DNA from: Luteitalea pratensis
GTDB lineage: Bacteria; Acidobacteriota; Vicinamibacteria; Vicinamibacterales; Vicinamibacteraceae
DNA: 64,000 nt
Assembly: GCF_001618865.1 (NCBI RefSeq)
Contig: NZ_CP015136.1
Span: 1,151,001 to 1,215,000, forward strand
Reading direction: 5' to 3'
Part shown: piece after piece, positions 8,395 through 17,590 of the stretch
Numbering within the stretch: the stretch's first letter is position 1
Layout of the letters: every line of letters starts with the position of its first letter
Position numbers and translations under genes: made by a program
Notes under the pieces: generated by a model
What the model was told of the DNA's origin: nothing
The model's database searches: none
What the model saw: the letters and a program-made list of their open reading frames with translations, nothing else

Positions 8395-10167
8395 GTGAGC
8401 GCGACCGTTGCGATTGCGCCGTTCGACAATCTGTCCGGCGATCCGGCGCAGGACTACTTCGCCCGCGGGTTCGTCGAGGATGTCGCCACCGAACTCTCGC
8501 GGTTCGGCACGCTCGAAGTCCTGCATCCGCGCGCGTTTGGCGCCGCTCCTCTCGACGCCGACTCGGCCCGCCCCGTTCCGGCCGCGCACATCGTCCACGG
8601 CAGCGTCCGCCGTACTGGCAGTTCGGTGCGAGTCAACGTGCAACTCGTCGAGGCGGCCAATGGACGGCAGCTCTGGGCCGATCGCTACGACGCTACCGCC
8701 GCCGACCTGCTCGCGGTGCAGGATGCGATCGCCGCCCGCATCGCCAGCACGCTGGCAGTCCGGATCAACGAGGCCCGGCTCGGCATCGCGCGGCGCGCGC
8801 CCCTCTCCAGCCTCGAGGCCTACGACTGCTGGCTACGCGGCCTCGAGCGCTTGCGCACCGGCAGCGTGGAGGCCGACGCCGAGGCTCGATGCTTCTTCGA
8901 GCGGGCGCTGCAGATCGATCCCGGCTATGCGCGAGCCTACGCAGGGATCTCGCTGACGCACTTCAACGAATGGAGCTGCCAGGCATGGGTCAAGTGGGAC
9001 GAGAAGGAGCGCCTTGCGCACGAGTACGCACGGCGCGCGCTCGCGCTCGACGAGACCGACGCGGTTGTGCAGGTCGTGCTCGGGCGCATCCTGGTTTACC
9101 GGCGTCAGTACGACGAAGCCGCTCACCACGTCGAGCGCGCACTGCTGCTCAATCCCAATGACACCGACGTCCTCGTCCACGCGGGCCTGTGCCAGGCCTA
9201 CCTTGGTGATCTCGAGGCCGCGCTCGAGACGGGCACCAAGGCGATGCGGCTCAACCCAGCGCATCCGACGTGGTACGCCGCGCCGGCCGGCCTCGCGCTG
9301 TTCCTGCTCGGTCGAGATCGTGAATGCCTGGAGCTGACGCCGCCGACCATGATGTTCGTGGACGTGCCCGCCTTCCTGGCCGCCTCTTGTGCGTTCACCG
9401 GGGACATGGAGTCCGCCCGTCGATACCTGCGCAGGTTTCTCGACGACTTCCAGGAGCGCATCGGCTTCGGACGCACCGCCGAACCGGGTGAGCCGCTGCG
9501 CTGGCTGCTGCACGTGAACCCGTTCAGGCGTCCCGAAGATGCCGAGCGTCTTGCGCGCGGCCTCGCACTCGCGGGACTCGAAGCCGATCCCGACGAGGGA
9601 CGTCCCGAAGCCGTCGCGCGCCCACTCGCGCCCGACGCCTCACCGGCCACGTTGCGCCGCGATGGGCCGCTCTGGACGATGGGGTTCGGCGGTGTGTCGG
9701 TACGATTGACGCACCAGAAGGGCTTCCTGGATCTCGCGCAGCTCCTCGCGCGCCCGAGCATCGAACTGCACTGCCTGGAACTCGCCGATCGGCCCGCGGA
9801 ACCCGCCGGTGATGCGCCCATGCTGGACGACCGCGCGCGCCGTGAGCTGAAGGCGCGCGTATGCGACCTTCAGCGCGAGATCGACGATGCCGATGCCGCC
9901 TGTGACCTCGGTCGAGCCGAAGCCGCTCGCGAAGAGCTCGATCGCATCGTCGAGCACCTGTCGGACGCCGTCGGCCTGGGAGGCCGCTCCCGGCACCTGG
10001 GCAGCGCCGCCGAGCGGGCGCGGTCGGCCGTGACCTGGCGTATTCGCAGCGCGATCCGGAAAGTGGCTGCCATGCATCCGCGACTCGGCCGGCACTTCGA
10101 GAACGCCGTACGCACGGGGACGTTCTGCGTGTACGAGCCGGAATCGCCGACTGCCTGGACCCTGTAG
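8395..10167 (+). CDS. TolB-N-like/TPR protein with conserved C-terminal helical domain
   Basis: A 590-residue protein from GTG 8395, which follows a G-rich ribosome-binding site and begins directly with the domain VSATVAIAPFDNLSGD. The first 130 residues resemble the TolB N-terminal-like domain found next to adenylate cyclase or winged-helix domains (FARGFVEDVATELSRF, then GSVRR and QLWADRYD). TPR-like helices fill roughly residues 140-400 (ALQIDPGYARAYAGIS, ALLLNPNDTDVLVHAG). The last 190 residues, with LDDRARRELKAR, VGLGGRSR, AERARSAVTWRIRSAI and RTGTFCVY, match a C-terminal domain I recall from predicted ATPases and regulators. The usual N-terminal cyclase, kinase or DNA-binding domain is absent. 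The frame stays open upstream of 8395, so a longer form is possible. Probably a signalling scaffold. Confidence 0.7.
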   Translation: MSATVAIAPFDNLSGDPAQDYFARGFVEDVATELSRFGTLEVLHPRAFGAAPLDADSARPVPAAHIVHGSVRRTGSSVRVNVQLVEAANGRQLWADRYDATAADLLAVQDAIAARIASTLAVRINEARLGIARRAPLSSLEAYDCWLRGLERLRTGSVEADAEARCFFERALQIDPGYARAYAGISLTHFNEWSCQAWVKWDEKERLAHEYARRALALDETDAVVQVVLGRILVYRRQYDEAAHHVERALLLNPNDTDVLVHAGLCQAYLGDLEAALETGTKAMRLNPAHPTWYAAPAGLALFLLGRDRECLELTPPTMMFVDVPAFLAASCAFTGDMESARRYLRRFLDDFQERIGFGRTAEPGEPLRWLLHVNPFRRPEDAERLARGLALAGLEADPDEGRPEAVARPLAPDASPATLRRDGPLWTMGFGGVSVRLTHQKGFLDLAQLLARPSIELHCLELADRPAEPAGDAPMLDDRARRELKARVCDLQREIDDADAACDLGRAEAAREELDRIVEHLSDAVGLGGRSRHLGSAAERARSAVTWRIRSAIRKVAAMHPRLGRHFENAVRTGTFCVYEPESPTAWTL

Positions 10168-10174
10168 CCTATGC

Positions 10175-10220
10175 GTAGCCGTCGAGCTTGCTCGACGGGC
10201 AGCGTAGCGGCGGGACAAGT
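10175..10220. repeat. dispersed palindromic repeat, copy A (GTAGCCGTCG family)
   Basis: GTAGCCGTCG at 10175-10184 begins a 9-bp perfect stem, CCGTCGAGC (10179-10187), TT, GCTCGACGG (10190-10198), followed by CAGCGTAG and ending GGACAAGT (10213-10220). It lies between two convergent genes. The same left and right ends recur at 51559-51608 and 54731-54786, so this is an interspersed extragenic element rather than a simple terminator. Confidence 0.7.
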
Positions 10221-10384
10221 ATCCATGACGCCAGCGCCACCGGCCCAAACGAATCTGGCAAGCGCTCTCGACATTCCGCATGGCCGCATTCCAGCATTGC
10301 GGTTCGCGGGCGCGCGGCGGGCGTGCCCGCGAGATTCGTTGGAGTCCCGCAGCTACGCACCTGAGGTTCGTGCCGTCCCGCCGA

Positions 10385-10987
10385 TCAGCGCACCATCTTG
10401 CGCAGCACGAACGTCACGCGGAGGTTCACACCGCCCGTCGGGTTGAACCCGAGAAACGTCGTCCGCTGCTCGCCGATGAACCCGACGTAGTTGCCCGCAC
10501 CGCCGGTGACGACGCGCGTGAGTGCGCCCGAGCCTTCCAGGCCCTCACTCGCCATCATCTCCTTACCCTGGCGGCCGAGGACGAAGAGCTGCGCCGTGTG
10601 GGCCCACCAGTCGGCCGCAGGAATGTCCGAGGCCGACACCAGGTGCGTGCCGCGGGATATCCAGACGCCGACGTGGCCGATTCGGTACGGATTGAAATCC
10701 GCCCCATCACCTTGAATGGTGCCGCCTGGGAACACGCGCCCCTCGGTGACGTAGAAGGCGCCCCGTTCGGGTTGCGTGTGTTCGGGCTTGACGAGCGTCG
10801 GCACGAACTTGCCGCCGAGATCCTCGGCGACATCAACAGTGATTTCGATGACGTCCCGGTCCTGGCTGGCCCCCTGCACCTGCGCGTGCGAGACGGTTGC
10901 TGCCGACAGCGCGAGGGCGAGCGCGGAGACCGCGAGCACGAACCTGCGGCGACGAACGCGGGTGACGAGAGAGGATGACGATGACAT
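10385..10987 (-). CDS. secreted protein, possibly dirigent/allene-oxide-cyclase-like barrel
   Basis: A 200-residue protein from ATG 10987, with AGGAGG 6 bases upstream. It begins MSSSSSLVTRVRRRR followed by a hydrophobic segment and SHAQ, a clear Sec signal peptide cleaved near residue 36. The mature part is beta-rich, with FYVTEGRVFPGGTIQGDG, HVGVWISRG and TRVVTGGAGNYVGFIGEQ. The GGAGNYVGFIG stretch resembles the GGTGRFAGARG turn of dirigent and allene-oxide-cyclase barrels, but the match is by eye only. It lies behind the MFS gene on the same strand, separated by an imperfect hairpin, so it is probably a separate unit. Function unknown. Confidence 0.7.
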   Translation of the reverse strand: MSSSSSLVTRVRRRRFVLAVSALALALSAATVSHAQVQGASQDRDVIEITVDVAEDLGGKFVPTLVKPEHTQPERGAFYVTEGRVFPGGTIQGDGADFNPYRIGHVGVWISRGTHLVSASDIPAADWWAHTAQLFVLGRQGKEMMASEGLEGSGALTRVVTGGAGNYVGFIGEQRTTFLGFNPTGGVNLRVTFVLRKMVR

Positions 10988-11011
10988 GGTGTTCCTCCTG
11001 GATGAATGAAG

Positions 11012-11050
11012 GCGAGCATCCTGCGCGCACGGGTGAACCCTCGTGCTCGC
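11012..11050 (-). terminator. imperfect hairpin between MFS gene and secreted-protein gene
   Basis: GCGAGCA at 11012-11018 pairs with TGCTCGC at 11044-11050, and CACG-GGT/ACC-CGTG pairing fills part of the inside. It sits after the MFS stop (11122) and 25-63 bases ahead of the next start (10987). It may end MFS transcription or form a leader structure; there is no T-run. Confidence 0.3.
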
Positions 11051-11121
11051 AGGCATCCAGTGGGCGTGAGGCGCGGCGTCACGATGGGAGGGACGGCGAG
11101 GCCGATCCTCCTTCCTCCCCT

Positions 11122-12423
11122 TCACGACAGGCGCGCGGCGACGGTGTGTCGGTAGGCCGAACGGCCGGATCCGAGGATGGCGATGACGGCGACCATGCCG
11201 CACACCGTGCAGATCGCCAGGGAATAGCGAACCGCGGACGGATTCGCGAAGACTCGGTCGGTGATCACGGCCACGCTGGTCGGGCCGACGACGCCCGCAA
11301 AGAGATTCACCACGAGCAGGTAGAGGGCCGTGCCCTGTCCCCTGAGGTGCGTGGGCAGCGCCTCGGCAACCGCCGCGTTCGCAGCGCCCCACGGCATGGC
11401 CGCGAAGATGTTCACGGGCACGAGCAGCCAGGCGGCCACCACGGAGGACGAAACGAGAGGGTATGCGCCGGCGGTGACGATCATGCCGAACGCCGCGATG
11501 ATTGCGACCAGTAGTGGCGCGTCCGCGCGACCGCTGTAGACCCAACGGTCCGTGAGCCAGCCACCGGCGAGCGCGCCAAGTACGCCGAAGGTCATCGTCA
11601 GGAGGCCCTGCAGGGCGCCCGCTTCCGTGGCGGTCCACGCGTGCGTCCGGACGAAGAACGTGGCCAGCCACGCCGCGATGCCGTAGTTGACGGCAGACGA
11701 GCACGCGAATCCGAAGGCCAGCGTAGCCAGGGTGCGGCGATGGATGCGCACGTAGTCGAACACCTCGCGCGGCGACGCCGCAGCGGCGCGGGCTCCCCGC
11801 TGCGGTTCATGCATCGTCAGGGCCAGCGCCCCGACGACGAGGCCCGGCGCGCCCACGACCAGGAACACCACCTGCCAGGAGCGGATCGGCCCGAAGAAGG
11901 GAAGGGAGACGGTCATCCCCTCGGCCGACACGCCCGCCACGTACGCGCCAATCGCGTACGCGATGCCAGACCCGAGGAACGTGCCGAGTGCGAACACGCT
12001 CATGGCGCGGGCGCGGCTCTCACGCGGGAACACGTCACCGAGCAGCGACACGGCTGAGGGCCCGAGTGTCGCTTCGCCGACGCCGACTCCCATGCGGAGG
12101 ACGAGCAACTGTCCGAAGGACTGCGCGAAGCCGCACAGTACGGTCATCCCGCTCCACAGGAGGGCGCCGGCTGCGACGATGCGTCGCCGGCTGTAGCGAT
12201 CAACGAGCGCACCGACGGGCACGCCCAGCACGGAGTAGAAGAGGACGAAACTGAGGCCCATCAGCAACGACACCTGCGTGTCGCTGATCTGGAGGTCCCG
12301 CTTGATGGGCTCGACGAGAAGCGCGATCACCTGTCGGTCAACCAGGCCGCACACATTGGCGAGCGTGAGGACGGCGAGGGTGTACCAGGGCTGGCCGGTC
12401 AGGGACCGCGGGGGACGACCCAC
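11122..12423 (-). CDS. MFS transporter (spinster-like)
   Basis: A 433-residue protein from the GTG at 12423, where VGRPPRSLTGQPWY leads into the first helix. The twelve-helix major facilitator pattern is visible, with NVCGLVDRQVIALLVEPIKR in helix 1, the loop GALVDRYSRRR between helices 2 and 3 (the GxxxDRxxRR signature) and GEATLGPSAVSLLGD in helix 4-5, as in spinster-type carriers. The central loop carries HEPQRGARAAAASP. Substrate is unknown; relatives export sphingolipids, hydrophobic compounds or organic acids. The start is weakly supported because there is no clear ribosome-binding site. It follows the Kef-type gene by 26 bases on the same strand and may be co-transcribed. Confidence 0.85.
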   Translation of the reverse strand: MGRPPRSLTGQPWYTLAVLTLANVCGLVDRQVIALLVEPIKRDLQISDTQVSLLMGLSFVLFYSVLGVPVGALVDRYSRRRIVAAGALLWSGMTVLCGFAQSFGQLLVLRMGVGVGEATLGPSAVSLLGDVFPRESRARAMSVFALGTFLGSGIAYAIGAYVAGVSAEGMTVSLPFFGPIRSWQVVFLVVGAPGLVVGALALTMHEPQRGARAAAASPREVFDYVRIHRRTLATLAFGFACSSAVNYGIAAWLATFFVRTHAWTATEAGALQGLLTMTFGVLGALAGGWLTDRWVYSGRADAPLLVAIIAAFGMIVTAGAYPLVSSSVVAAWLLVPVNIFAAMPWGAANAAVAEALPTHLRGQGTALYLLVVNLFAGVVGPTSVAVITDRVFANPSAVRYSLAICTVCGMVAVIAILGSGRSAYRHTVAARLS

Positions 12424-12449
12424 ACGTGCACAGTAACGGTTTCCGTGCC

Positions 12450-13868
12450 TCAGCTCTCGAAGGCCGGTGACGATGCTGGTACACCGGAGGCGCGTCGTGC
12501 CGCTCTCGGATAGAGCCGCATCAGCAACGGCGTCGTCATGAAGGTCGTCACCAGCGCCATCACGACCAGCATCGAGAACAGGGCCGGCGAGATGATGCCG
12601 AGGTCGAGGCCCAGGTTCAGCACGACCAGTTCCATCAGCCCGCGCGTGTTCATCAGCACGCCGAGTCCGATGGCGTCGCGCGGCGGCAGGCCGGAGATCC
12701 ACGCCGCCAGGGCCGACCCGAGCAGCTTGCCGATGATGGCCAGCGCCAGGATCAGGCCGCAGTAGAACCACATCTGTCCGCCGGACACGAGGCCGATCTG
12801 TGTGCGTAATCCGGTGAGGGCGAAGAAGATCGGCAGCAGCAGCGTCGTCGCCACGAGCTCGAACCGCGCCGTGACGGCCTCGACGAACGCCTCGTTCTTC
12901 GGCAGCATCACGCCGATGAAGAAGGCTCCGAACAGCAGGTGCAGTCCGAGCCACTCGGTGAACACCGACGCCACCATCACGATCGTGAGGAGGACCGCGA
13001 CCGTGTCCTCGGAGAGCCTTCCGCGCCTGTTGTAGCTGGCCAGGAAGACGCCGAGTCCGAACCGGCGCAGGAGGGCGACCGCCGCGACGAACGCACCAAG
13101 GCCCGCGAGCATCCAGGGGACCGGGAGGGCATGTTCCGACACGCGCACCAGGGCGACGATCCCGGCCAGCAGGCACCACGCCGTGACATCGTCGACCGCG
13201 GCGCACGCGATCGCCACGGTGCCGATGCGCGTGTCCTGCAGCCGCCGCTCGCGCAGGATGCGGGCGAGCACGGGGAACGCGGTCACGCTCATGGCCGTGC
13301 CCATGAACAGGGCGAACTCGTTGAAGCGCACTTCTGCCGAGGAGAGCCGCGGGTAGAGGTACAACGCCAGCACGACGCCGAGCAGCATCGGCAGTGTGAT
13401 GCTCGCGTGACTGGCAAGCACCGCGGTGTGCCCGAGGTGTCGCAGGCGCTTCAGGTCGAACTCGAGGCCGACCAGGAACATGAACAGCAGCAGGCCGAGC
13501 TGGCTGAGGGTATTCAGGTGCGCATGGTTGCCGGGCGGGAACAGGGCCTGCGAAAATGTCGGCGCCATCCAGCCGAGCAGCGACGGGCCGAGGGCGATGC
13601 CCATCGCCATCTCGCCGACCACCTGCGGTTGGCCGAGCCAGCGCGCCGCGACACCAGCCAGCCGGGCACAGGCGACGAGGACCGCCACCGAGAACAGGAG
13701 CGACGGGAGGCTGAAGCCGCCGTTCGCTGCGGCCCCGCGAAACGCGCCCGTGGCGGTCGCCGCTGGCGCCTGCAGCCAGGCGCCGACCTGCAGCGCGGCG
13801 AGCACGCCGATCACGGGAATCCCGACAAGCCCAGCGTATTCGATCACCACGCGCGAAACCTTGTTCAC
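12450..13868 (-). CDS. Kef-type/CPA2 cation:proton antiporter
   Basis: A 472-residue inner-membrane protein from the GTG at 13868 (GGAG nearby); an in-frame TTG at 13931 would add 21 residues. About twelve to thirteen helices are visible. Signature segments are VVGEMAMGIALGPSLLGW, LLLFMFLVGLEFDLKRLR, the discontinuous-helix region MSVTAFPVLARILRERR and CAAVDDVTAWCLLAG with its paired Asp, and GLGVLMNTRGLMELVVLN. These fit the CPA2 family exchanging Na+ or K+ for H+. It lacks the C-terminal TrkA-N/RCK nucleotide-binding domain of KefB/KefC, ending soon after the last helix, so glutathione-type gating is not expected. Confidence 0.9.
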   Translation of the reverse strand: MNKVSRVVIEYAGLVGIPVIGVLAALQVGAWLQAPAATATGAFRGAAANGGFSLPSLLFSVAVLVACARLAGVAARWLGQPQVVGEMAMGIALGPSLLGWMAPTFSQALFPPGNHAHLNTLSQLGLLLFMFLVGLEFDLKRLRHLGHTAVLASHASITLPMLLGVVLALYLYPRLSSAEVRFNEFALFMGTAMSVTAFPVLARILRERRLQDTRIGTVAIACAAVDDVTAWCLLAGIVALVRVSEHALPVPWMLAGLGAFVAAVALLRRFGLGVFLASYNRRGRLSEDTVAVLLTIVMVASVFTEWLGLHLLFGAFFIGVMLPKNEAFVEAVTARFELVATTLLLPIFFALTGLRTQIGLVSGGQMWFYCGLILALAIIGKLLGSALAAWISGLPPRDAIGLGVLMNTRGLMELVVLNLGLDLGIISPALFSMLVVMALVTTFMTTPLLMRLYPRAARRASGVPASSPAFES

Positions 13869-14019
13869 GGCCGTCGTCTCCGGGGTGTCATCCCGACACG
13901 ATACACGCGTCAGCGTGAAGAAACTCTTCAAGAACCACCGGAAGCGAAGTGCCGCTGAGGTGCGCCTGTGTGTGGCCGAGATGGGTGACGACGTGCGTTC
14001 GCGCCAGGCGAGGGGACCG

Positions 14020-16734
14020 TCAGTCGTAAGTGTGTCCTATCGTGTTCGGGAGCCACGCGTGCGCCACGTCTTCGGGGCAGTGGCGAGCGAGGTTCTCTGG
14101 GGTCAGCCAGTTCAGGAGCACCGTCAGCGTGTTGTTGCGACGCGTGACGCGGTCGAGCCCGAGGAAGCGCTGGCCATCTGGCGTGACGCCGTACTGGTTC
14201 AGGTTCGGATTCGGATCGATGTTGGTCTCGAAGAGGGCGACAGGCTTCTGAATGACGAGTGCGTCGCCGATGCTGATCGCCACGCTCATCATCGACGAGT
14301 CCGGCGCAAGGTAGAACAGTTCCTTGCCGTCGGCTCGCCAGTGCGGTTGGACTCCGCCGGCGGTAGATACGCGGCGCCTGGTCGTGAAGTCCGGAAATCG
14401 GGCGACATAGATTTCCCACGCCCCTGATTCGTCGGAGTTGTAGGCGATCCAGCGGCCGTCCGGCGAGACGTGCGACTCATCCACGACGTAGGGACTCTTC
14501 ATGAGCCGGCGCGGGGCGCGGTCCACTCCCACTGTCACTGTGGAGAAGCCCGGTTGTCCGGGTTGGCGCACTACCAGCGACCGTCCATCGGGAGTCCACC
14601 CGTCCACGACGAGTCGGCCGCCGTCAGGAAGTGATGCGGCCAGATCCTCGCGCCCGCTCGACACGTTCTTGACGTAGACAGCCTGGCCTCCCGTCCGGGT
14701 TGACGTGAACGCCAGGCGCGTGCCGTCTGGTGACCAGACGGCGTCAGTATCGGCAGCGGGATCTGTCGTCATTCTCGAGGTTACCTCGGTGGAGAGGTCG
14801 ACCTCCCACACGTCCCTGTCCGCGGTCGTCTTCCATACGGCGACCCGTCGGCCATCGGCCGACAGCGCCATGCCACCGTGTTCGTCCCAGTCCGCAACCG
14901 TGCTCGACCGAAGGCCGGCTCTCGAAAACCAGGTGAGTCGTGTGGACAGGTTCTCGCTGGAACGGATCACGATCGTGCCGTCGCCCGATACCGAAAAGGA
15001 TCGGACGCGATCGGCGAGCCGGGTCTGTGCCGCGACGAGCGCGGCAGTGCGCGGGTCGAACGCGCGGGCGAACAATTGCGCGTTCTCGACAAACAACAGT
15101 GACCCGCCACTCGGCCGGGCCTGCCTCCCGAAGCCATCGGCCACCTTGCGGGCTCCAGACCCATCCAGGGCGACCACGTGCAGGCTGTCGTCAGGAAAGG
15201 TGCCGAGGAGGAACGATTTCCCGTCTGCGAGGGATCGCGGGAGCACGTAGGCGTTCCCCGGCGGCGGAACCAGAGATGGCACCGGCTCCGGCGTGCCGCC
15301 GTCCGCAGACACCGTGTAGACCCCTGCGCCCTCTATCATCCCCGCCGGAATTTCCTTGCCAGCGGCGAAGATCACACGGTCGTCGGTCCATGTGCCTCCG
15401 AGGCGAATGGGAGCCGCTGTTGCGATGACTCGCGCCGCCCCACCGCTGACCGGGACCCGCTTGAGGTAGCCGCGGCTGAAAAAGCCAATCGAACGGCTGT
15501 CGGGTGCCCAGAACGGGTAGACCACATCCTCGTTTTCAAGCAGCACCCTCGATTCCTGAGACGTCAGGCTCCGAAGCACGAGTTGTCGTTGCCCCCTGAC
15601 GGTTGCGCTAAAGGCGACCCACCGTCCGTCCGGCGAAATCTCCGGCATATCGAAGGCGATGCCCAATGAAAGGGCGGTGTCCTCCGGCAGCACCATCTCG
15701 AAACGGCGCGGCACCGCATCGTCGACGGCGATCGGCATCCGCCATAGCGTGAACGCAGCTGTCGCGAGCGCTGCGCCCAGCGCTATGCCGACAGGCAATG
15801 CCAAACGTCGCCGGATCCGCGAGGTCTCGGCGGGACGATCGACGCCGCTTGTGGCGTGGAGTTGCAGCCACTCCAGTTGCAGCTTGACGTCGTGGGCCGA
15901 CTGCCAGCGGTCCTCGGGTCCCTTCGCGAGGCAGCGCTGGATGACAGCCGCGAGGGCGGGCGGCGTGGCGGGCACGGCCGCGGTCATCGGCGGCGGATCG
16001 GCCTGCAGGATCTGGGCGATCAGGCCGGCAGCCGTCGGCGCCGCGAACGCCTTGCGCCCCGTGATCATCTCGTAGAGCACGACGCCGAGCGCGAAGATGT
16101 CGGTGCGCGCATCGGTGGCGCGCCCATGCACCTGTTCGGGCGCCATGTACTGCAGGGTGCCGACGATCGTGCCTTCAGCCGTCGCGGGACCATCGTGGAC
16201 CACCGTGGCGGTCAGCGGTGTGGCCACGGTCGGCACGGCAACCGGCTTGGCGAGCCCGAAGTCGAGTAACTTCACCCCCGACGCCGTCAGCATGATGTTG
16301 GCCGGCTTCAGGTCGCGATGGACGATGCCGTGGCGGTGCGCGGCGGCAAGGGCGTCGGCAATCTGGGCGCCGAGGTGGGCGGCCTGGCTGAAGGGCAGGG
16401 GACCGCGGGCGAGTCGCGCCGCGAGCGTCTCGCCCTCGAGTAACTCGAGGACCAGGTAATGAAGGGACTTCTGCTGGCCGACGTCATGCAGCGCACAGAT
16501 GTGCGCGTGGTTCAGTGACGAGATGATCCGTGCTTCACGCTGGAATCGCGCCTGGTGCGCCGCGTCTGCCGCGACGTCTGGGGGCAGCACCTTGAGGGCG
16601 ACCGAGCGCTCGAGGCGTGTGTCGCGCGCCTTGTACACCTCGCCCATACCGCCGGCGCCGAGGAACCGATCGATGGTGTACGGGCCGAGCCGCGTACCAA
16701 CGGAAAGCTGCACTGTGCGGTCATCGTGTGCCAA
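14020..16734 (-). CDS. Ser/Thr protein kinase with transmembrane helix and TolB-like propeller
   Basis: A 904-residue Hanks-type kinase. The glycine loop is LGAGGMGEVYKAR (25-37), the ATP lysine K48, the catalytic loop HRDLKPAN (139-146), DFG at 158-160 and the activation end YMAPEQ. One helix near residues 315-335 (LALPVGIALGAALATAAF) separates the cytoplasmic kinase from an extracytoplasmic propeller with PD40-type repeats: PEISPDGRWVAFSA, ALSADGRRVAVW, VWSPDGTRLAFTS, HVSPDGRWIAYNS, HWRADGKELFYL. This layout is common in Acidobacteriota. The start is a TTG at 16734; the GTG at 16713 is possible. It stands alone, without a neighbouring sigma factor or phosphatase. It probably senses an envelope signal; targets are unknown. 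Confidence 0.9.
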   Translation of the reverse strand: MAHDDRTVQLSVGTRLGPYTIDRFLGAGGMGEVYKARDTRLERSVALKVLPPDVAADAAHQARFQREARIISSLNHAHICALHDVGQQKSLHYLVLELLEGETLAARLARGPLPFSQAAHLGAQIADALAAAHRHGIVHRDLKPANIMLTASGVKLLDFGLAKPVAVPTVATPLTATVVHDGPATAEGTIVGTLQYMAPEQVHGRATDARTDIFALGVVLYEMITGRKAFAAPTAAGLIAQILQADPPPMTAAVPATPPALAAVIQRCLAKGPEDRWQSAHDVKLQLEWLQLHATSGVDRPAETSRIRRRLALPVGIALGAALATAAFTLWRMPIAVDDAVPRRFEMVLPEDTALSLGIAFDMPEISPDGRWVAFSATVRGQRQLVLRSLTSQESRVLLENEDVVYPFWAPDSRSIGFFSRGYLKRVPVSGGAARVIATAAPIRLGGTWTDDRVIFAAGKEIPAGMIEGAGVYTVSADGGTPEPVPSLVPPPGNAYVLPRSLADGKSFLLGTFPDDSLHVVALDGSGARKVADGFGRQARPSGGSLLFVENAQLFARAFDPRTAALVAAQTRLADRVRSFSVSGDGTIVIRSSENLSTRLTWFSRAGLRSSTVADWDEHGGMALSADGRRVAVWKTTADRDVWEVDLSTEVTSRMTTDPAADTDAVWSPDGTRLAFTSTRTGGQAVYVKNVSSGREDLAASLPDGGRLVVDGWTPDGRSLVVRQPGQPGFSTVTVGVDRAPRRLMKSPYVVDESHVSPDGRWIAYNSDESGAWEIYVARFPDFTTRRRVSTAGGVQPHWRADGKELFYLAPDSSMMSVAISIGDALVIQKPVALFETNIDPNPNLNQYGVTPDGQRFLGLDRVTRRNNTLTVLLNWLTPENLARHCPEDVAHAWLPNTIGHTYD

Positions 16735-16814
16735 GTGCCGCTTAGTGTCCAGCTACGCCTGTCGCCATCCTGTCGACGGCCCAGGGCCTTCCTCGATGGT
16801 GGAACGGCGCCGCT

Positions 16815-17471
16815 TCAGCGTTTACCAGCGGCGGTTCGCGCGGCGCGGCGCGGTCGACCTGTCGTGGCCAGCGCCGCAGCTGCCGCAAGCTTGTGCCTCG
16901 CCTGCCAGGGCGGCCCGATCGATTGGCCCATCGCGCGGAGGAAAACGTCGATATCCTCGCGGCCGAGCGCCGCCGCTGCGTCGAGAAATACCTGCTCGCG
17001 CTCGTACCAGTGCACGGACCAGCCGCGCGCCTCCGCTGCGCTCGCAAGGGCCTCGCGATACATGACGGAGTCGGCGACGGTTTGCGCACGATTGTCGGCG
17101 ATCCGTTCCTCTGTCGTCGGCGGAAGCTCGGGGCACACGCGGATCGCGATGCTCGCAATCGGCACGGGGACTGCCGCGGCCAGCGCCTCGAGGCCCTCAC
17201 GCGCGCCACGCGCGGCGGCCGCGCGCACGCGTTCGACGAGCGCTACGGCCTGCGCGAGCGACAGCGATCGCGCTCCCGGTGTGTTGAGGTACCGGCCCAC
17301 CGCCCATGACCCTTCGTGGTGATGAGGATGCGTTGGCAGGCCGTGCCCCGTGAGATCAACGCGCCGGCGATCGAGCAGCTGACCGTCGGGCGCGATCGTG
17401 ACGAGCACCGCCGAGTTGCCGTGCTCGGCGACTCCGACAGTTGCGGCCCGCTGCGTTCGCGCTCTCGCCAT
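16815..17471 (-). CDS. conserved protein of unknown function
   Basis: A 218-residue soluble protein from ATG 17471. It opens MARARTQRAATVGVAEHGNS and contains DRRRVDLTGHGLPTHPHHHE, a His-rich loop, then AIRVCPELPPTTEERIADNR and HWYEREQVFLDAAAALG. The alternating strand and helix pattern at the start recalls an RNase H-like fold, but no acidic triad can be assigned, so that is only a suggestion. The tail is basic. It lies between the kinase and TPR genes on the same strand. I do not recognise the family. Confidence 0.65.
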   Translation of the reverse strand: MARARTQRAATVGVAEHGNSAVLVTIAPDGQLLDRRRVDLTGHGLPTHPHHHEGSWAVGRYLNTPGARSLSLAQAVALVERVRAAAARGAREGLEALAAAVPVPIASIAIRVCPELPPTTEERIADNRAQTVADSVMYREALASAAEARGWSVHWYEREQVFLDAAAALGREDIDVFLRAMGQSIGPPWQARHKLAAAAALATTGRPRRAARTAAGKR

Positions 17472-17590
17472 GTCTTGTCTCGTCGGAATCTCGCTGCGGA
17501 GGTGGAGCGCAACTCCGCGCGTATTGTTCATCGCTCGCGCCGAAGGACCCTGGGGCCGGCAGCGGCCTCGAGAAGTTCGCGTGCCGGACG

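Noticed and set aside
12450-13868. KefB/KefC glutathione-gated channel
   Set aside because: The C-terminal nucleotide-binding domain is missing, so only a general CPA2 antiporter call is made.
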